Source: SCQX01 sp035720945
Lineage (GTDB): Bacteria > Pseudomonadota > Gammaproteobacteria > Burkholderiales > Burkholderiaceae_B
NCBI GenBank assembly: GCA_035720945.1
Contig: DASTNK010000134.1
Coordinates: 1 to 15,984 of the forward strand
Length of the DNA stretch: 15,984 nt
Reading direction: 5' to 3'
A program made the position numbers and the translations under genes. Below the pieces are notes generated by a model. That model was not told the DNA's origin, did not search any database, and saw only the letters and a program-made list of their open reading frames with translations. This document shows, in pieces, positions 14,085-15,984 of this stretch. Every line of letters starts with the position of its first letter. Positions within the stretch are counted from its first letter, which is position 1.

Positions 14085-14213
14085 ATGAACCTCACTGCCA
14101 TGGCAGGCGACGCAGCACGTTGGGGCTCGCACCCATCTTCCCGCCGAGACAAGGGCAAGACGCTTCGCCCCAGGGAAGATATCCATGGCGCATGTTTCTC
14201 TCTACCTATATAA
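14085..14213 (+). CDS. 42-codon leader ORF upstream of the LIV-type binding protein
   Basis: ATG 14085 to TAA 14211-14213, with GGAG 9 nt upstream (14072-14075), better than many starts in this window. The peptide starts MNLTAMAGDAARW and ends CFSLPI; it is basic in the middle and shows no domain. It is not rich in Leu/Ile/Val, so a classic branched-chain attenuator is not supported. It overlaps the RNA stem at 14135-14180, and its stop lies 36 nt before the binding-protein ATG. It could control that stem by translation, encode a small protein, or be chance. Confidence 0.35.
   Translation: MNLTAMAGDAARWGSHPSSRRDKGKTLRPREDIHGACFSLPI
14135..14180 (+). ncRNA. Structured leader RNA element upstream of the LIV-type binding protein
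   Basis: Perfect 8-bp arms ATCTTCCC (14135-14142) and GGGAAGAT (14173-14180) enclose a hairpin formed by GGGCAAG (14153-14159) and CTTcGCCC (14163-14170), with one bulged C and a 3-nt loop. A 12-bp palindrome CTGCCATGGCAG lies at 14095-14106 in the same leader. This is a cis-regulatory candidate in the 5' untranslated region; it does not match a riboswitch class that I can recognise with confidence. Confidence 0.45.
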
Positions 14214-14249
14214 GTAGCTGTTGGATCAGTTAGATCAGGAGAATCCAGA

Positions 14250-15392
14250 ATGAATAGGCTGACAAAGATTTCCGCGCTCACCGCGGTGGCTTCGCTGACG
14301 ATGGGTCTGGGCACGGCGGTCGCCGCCAGCGGCCCCATCAAGATCGGCGTGCAGGCTCCCATCACGGGCGAATACGCGGCCGAGGGCCAGGGTATCGAGA
14401 ACGGCGTGAAACTGCTCGCCAAGCAGCAGAACGCCGCCGGCGGATTGCTGGGCCGCCAGATCAAGGTAATCGTCTGCGACGACGAAGGCAAACCGGCCCA
14501 GGCCGCCATTTGCGCGCGCAAGCTGGTCAATGACGGCGTCACCGCCGTCATCGGCACCTACACCAGTGGCGCGGCCCTGGCGGCCGCGCCCATCTACGCG
14601 GCCGCCAACGTCATCCAGACCTCGGACGGCACCAGCGACGAACTCACCCAGAAGGGCTGGAAGACGTTCTTCCGCAACGCGCCCCCCAACAGTGACGAAG
14701 CCTTGTTCACGGCCAAGTACCTGGTCAACGTCCGGCACGACAAGCGCATCGTCGTGCTCAGCGACCACTCCAGCTACGCCACGGGCCTGGCCGACAGCGT
14801 CGAAAAGGCCATCAAGGCCGACAAGGGCAATGTCGTCGCCAAGGACTTCATCAATGCCGGCACGCAAGACTACACCGCCGTGCTGACCAAGCTGAAGTCC
14901 ATGAATCCCGATGTCCTGTACTTCTCGGGCTACTACACCGACGGCGGACTCATCCGCGCGCAGATGGAACAGCTTGGCATGAAGGCCGCCTTCGTCGGCG
15001 GTGACGCCAACCAGAACGCGGCTTTCGCCAAGATCGCCGGCAACGCGGCCAAGGGTGCGATCATCATCAATGTGCCCGCTCCGCAGAACCTGCCGTATCC
15101 CGAAGCCAAGAAATTCCTGGCCGACTACATCGCCGCCTATGGCTCGGCGCCTCCGAGCATCTACACCTTCACCAACGCCGATGGTCTGCGTGCCGTGTTC
15201 GCCGCCATCAAAGCCACCAAGAGCGCCGAGACATCCAAGCTCATTCCGTGGCTGCACGACATGAAGAAGCCGTTTGACGGCGTCACGGGTCCCTTCAAGT
15301 GGGATGCCCATGGCGAACGCGTCGGTAGCCCGATGTCAGCCTTTGAAGTCCAGGCCGACGGCAGCTACAAGACGGTTTACCCGACGAAGTAA
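14250..15392 (+). CDS. Branched-chain amino acid-type ABC transporter substrate-binding protein
   Basis: A 380-residue periplasmic binding protein of the LivJ/LivK (Peripla_BP_6) family. The signal peptide is about 1-26 (basic start, hydrophobic core, AVAA before SGPIKIG). The mature start IKIGVQAPITGEYAAEGQ, VIGTYTSGAALAAAPIY with the ligand-binding loop, and NAPPNSDEALFTAKYLV are family-typical. C-D-D-E at about residues 75-78 and C86 may form the usual N-lobe disulphide. It binds a ligand such as Leu/Ile/Val and delivers it to the permeases; members of this family also bind other amino acids, and hydroxyproline or proline is possible given the divergent operon. ATG 14250 has AGGAG 8 nt upstream. 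A GATCAG direct repeat (14224-14229, 14233-14238) surrounds that site. Confidence 0.9.
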   Translation: MNRLTKISALTAVASLTMGLGTAVAASGPIKIGVQAPITGEYAAEGQGIENGVKLLAKQQNAAGGLLGRQIKVIVCDDEGKPAQAAICARKLVNDGVTAVIGTYTSGAALAAAPIYAAANVIQTSDGTSDELTQKGWKTFFRNAPPNSDEALFTAKYLVNVRHDKRIVVLSDHSSYATGLADSVEKAIKADKGNVVAKDFINAGTQDYTAVLTKLKSMNPDVLYFSGYYTDGGLIRAQMEQLGMKAAFVGGDANQNAAFAKIAGNAAKGAIIINVPAPQNLPYPEAKKFLADYIAAYGSAPPSIYTFTNADGLRAVFAAIKATKSAETSKLIPWLHDMKKPFDGVTGPFKWDAHGERVGSPMSAFEVQADGSYKTVYPTK

Positions 15393-15402
15393 TCACACCG
15401 GC

Positions 15403-15446
15403 GCACGGCGCCGTGCATCACCCGATGCGCGGCGCCGTGTTGTTTT
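15403..15446 (+). terminator. Intrinsic terminator/attenuator between binding protein and permease
   Basis: A 16-bp stem: 15404-15419 pairs with 15424-15439 with a single G-U pair, around the tetraloop ACCC, followed by TTGTTTT (15440-15446). It starts 11 nt after the binding-protein stop codon. The sequence CGGCGCCGTG occurs in both arms, and the left arm contains its own palindrome GCACGGC-GCCGTGC. It should end most transcripts and let some continue into the permease gene, giving more binding protein than membrane subunits. Confidence 0.75.
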
Positions 15447-15500
15447 CGCGCGGCTCCTGGCCGCGCGTGCCGCGATGCGGCTCATCACGGAACCCGACAG

Positions 15501-15984
15501 ATGGACTTTATCCTTCAGCAGTTGATCAACGGGCTGACGGTCGGCGGCATCTATTCGTTGATCGCGCTCGGCTACACCATGGTCTATGGTGTGCTGAAAC
15601 TGATCAATTTCGCCCACGGTGACCTGTGCATCCTGGGGGCCTTCATCGGCCTGACCACCCTGACCTCGGGCGCCTTCGGCGGCCTGTCCACCCCGGTGCT
15701 GCTGGTCCTGGCATTCCTGATCGCCATGATCATCGTGGCGGTCGCGGGCACGCTGCTGGACCAGTTCGCCTACAAGCCCTTGCGCAAGGCCCACCGCCTG
15801 TCGGCCGTGGTCTCCGCCCTGGGCGCATCGATGCTGATCGAAAACGGCATCATGCTGATCTGGTCCCCCAACGTGCAGGTCTTCCCCAACAACCTGCTGC
15901 CCAACATCACCTGGCAGATCGGCGGCGCGTACCTCAGCTTCGTCCAGTTGCTGATCATCATCTGCGCCTTCCTGCTGATGGCCG
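15501..15984 (+). CDS. livH: LivH-type branched-chain amino acid ABC permease (partial, 5' part)
   Basis: The frame opens at ATG 15501 and stays open for 161 codons to the window end. It begins MDFILQQLINGLTVGGIYSL and continues IALGYTMVYGVLKLINFAHGD, the hallmark N-terminal block of LivH permeases, followed by further hydrophobic helices and the cytoplasmic-loop element AYKPLRKAHRLSAVVSALGASM. It should form the membrane channel with a LivM partner, energised by LivG/LivF, all expected to the right of the window. It starts 108 nt after the binding-protein stop, beyond the strong hairpin. GGA about 10 nt upstream of ATG is a weak ribosome-binding site. Confidence 0.92.
   Translation, partial: MDFILQQLINGLTVGGIYSLIALGYTMVYGVLKLINFAHGDLCILGAFIGLTTLTSGAFGGLSTPVLLVLAFLIAMIIVAVAGTLLDQFAYKPLRKAHRLSAVVSALGASMLIENGIMLIWSPNVQVFPNNLLPNITWQIGGAYLSFVQLLIIICAFLLMA

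Larger units (their letters stand above)
13343..14249. other. 907-nt divergent regulatory region, no conventional gene
   Basis: It separates the hydroxyproline operon (-) from the LIV-type transporter (+). The part next to the epimerase (13343-13680) is GC-rich and holds two palindromes with 6-nt spacers. About 13700-14060 is clearly AT-rich, with T6 near 13718-13723, TTTTAAAAAAAATT at 13803-13816, and an inverted repeat GGAAA/TTTCC (13847-13859). From about 14065 there is a transcribed leader with a 42-codon ORF and a strong RNA stem. Open frames crossing on the minus strand (such as 13467-13703 and 13648-13845) have no recognisable product or ribosome-binding site. Confidence 0.7.

Noticed and set aside
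14135..14180. Glycine riboswitch in the transporter leader
   Set aside because: CCGA, GGGCAA and CAGG occur in order and loosely recall a glycine aptamer, but the spacing and flanking stems do not fit the consensus. Covariance-model scoring would be needed.
14000..14557. 185-codon minus-strand frame across the leader and binding-protein start
   Set aside because: It is antisense to the binding-protein signal peptide and start and shows no recognisable domain.
1..15984. CRISPR arrays, tRNA or rRNA genes, insertion sequences, prophage or toxin-antitoxin modules
   Set aside because: No regularly spaced repeats, cloverleaf sequences, transposase or phage-like proteins, or paired small toxin/antitoxin genes were seen on either strand.

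Overview
The window is high-GC proteobacterial DNA with strong GC bias at third codon positions. Gene content and style suggest a betaproteobacterium of the Burkholderiales, most likely Alcaligenaceae (Bordetella/Achromobacter-like). That placement rests on recognising protein families and codon style, not on a search. I see no rRNA, tRNA, CRISPR array or intact insertion sequence.

Layout, left to right: (1) the last codons of a sugar-type ABC permease (+). (2) A minus-strand drug-efflux unit, marR then a 14-TM DHA2/EmrB-type MFS pump, with a near-perfect palindrome at the marR start and a degenerate copy before the pump. (3) A serine/threonine ammonia-lyase (-) divergent from a glutathione S-transferase (+). 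(4) A cluster of three envelope-type proteins: a three-TM protein with an Lnb_N/DUF4105-like domain (+), a secreted MTA/SAH-nucleosidase-fold protein (-), and an HdeD-like six-TM protein fused to a second domain with the same His...Asn-Cys arrangement (+). The two NC-domain proteins flanking a periplasmic nucleosidase are the least understood part of the window. (5) A PaiB-like FMN-binding protein (-).

(6) A tightly coupled minus-strand operon, transcribed from about 13.34 kb down to 8.89 kb: 4-hydroxyproline 2-epimerase, FAD amine oxidase-type subunit, [2Fe-2S] subunit, FAD/NAD oxidoreductase subunit with a BFD-like cysteine cluster, and a PAS-AraC regulator. Every junction overlaps (three ATGA junctions and one 8-nt overlap). 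It should convert trans-4-hydroxy-L-proline to the D-cis epimer and then oxidise that to pyrroline-4-hydroxy-2-carboxylate. The later deaminase and semialdehyde dehydrogenase are not in the window. (7) A 907-nt divergent regulatory region, AT-rich in its middle, holding several palindromes, a candidate sigma70 promoter, a 42-codon leader ORF and a structured RNA segment. (8) The start of a branched-chain amino acid type (LIV) ABC transporter (+): a periplasmic binding protein, a strong hairpin terminator/attenuator, then a permease that runs off the window end.

The window therefore combines efflux and detoxification (marR-MFS, GST), amino-acid catabolism and uptake (serine lyase, hydroxyproline operon, LIV transporter), and an uncharacterised envelope cluster.
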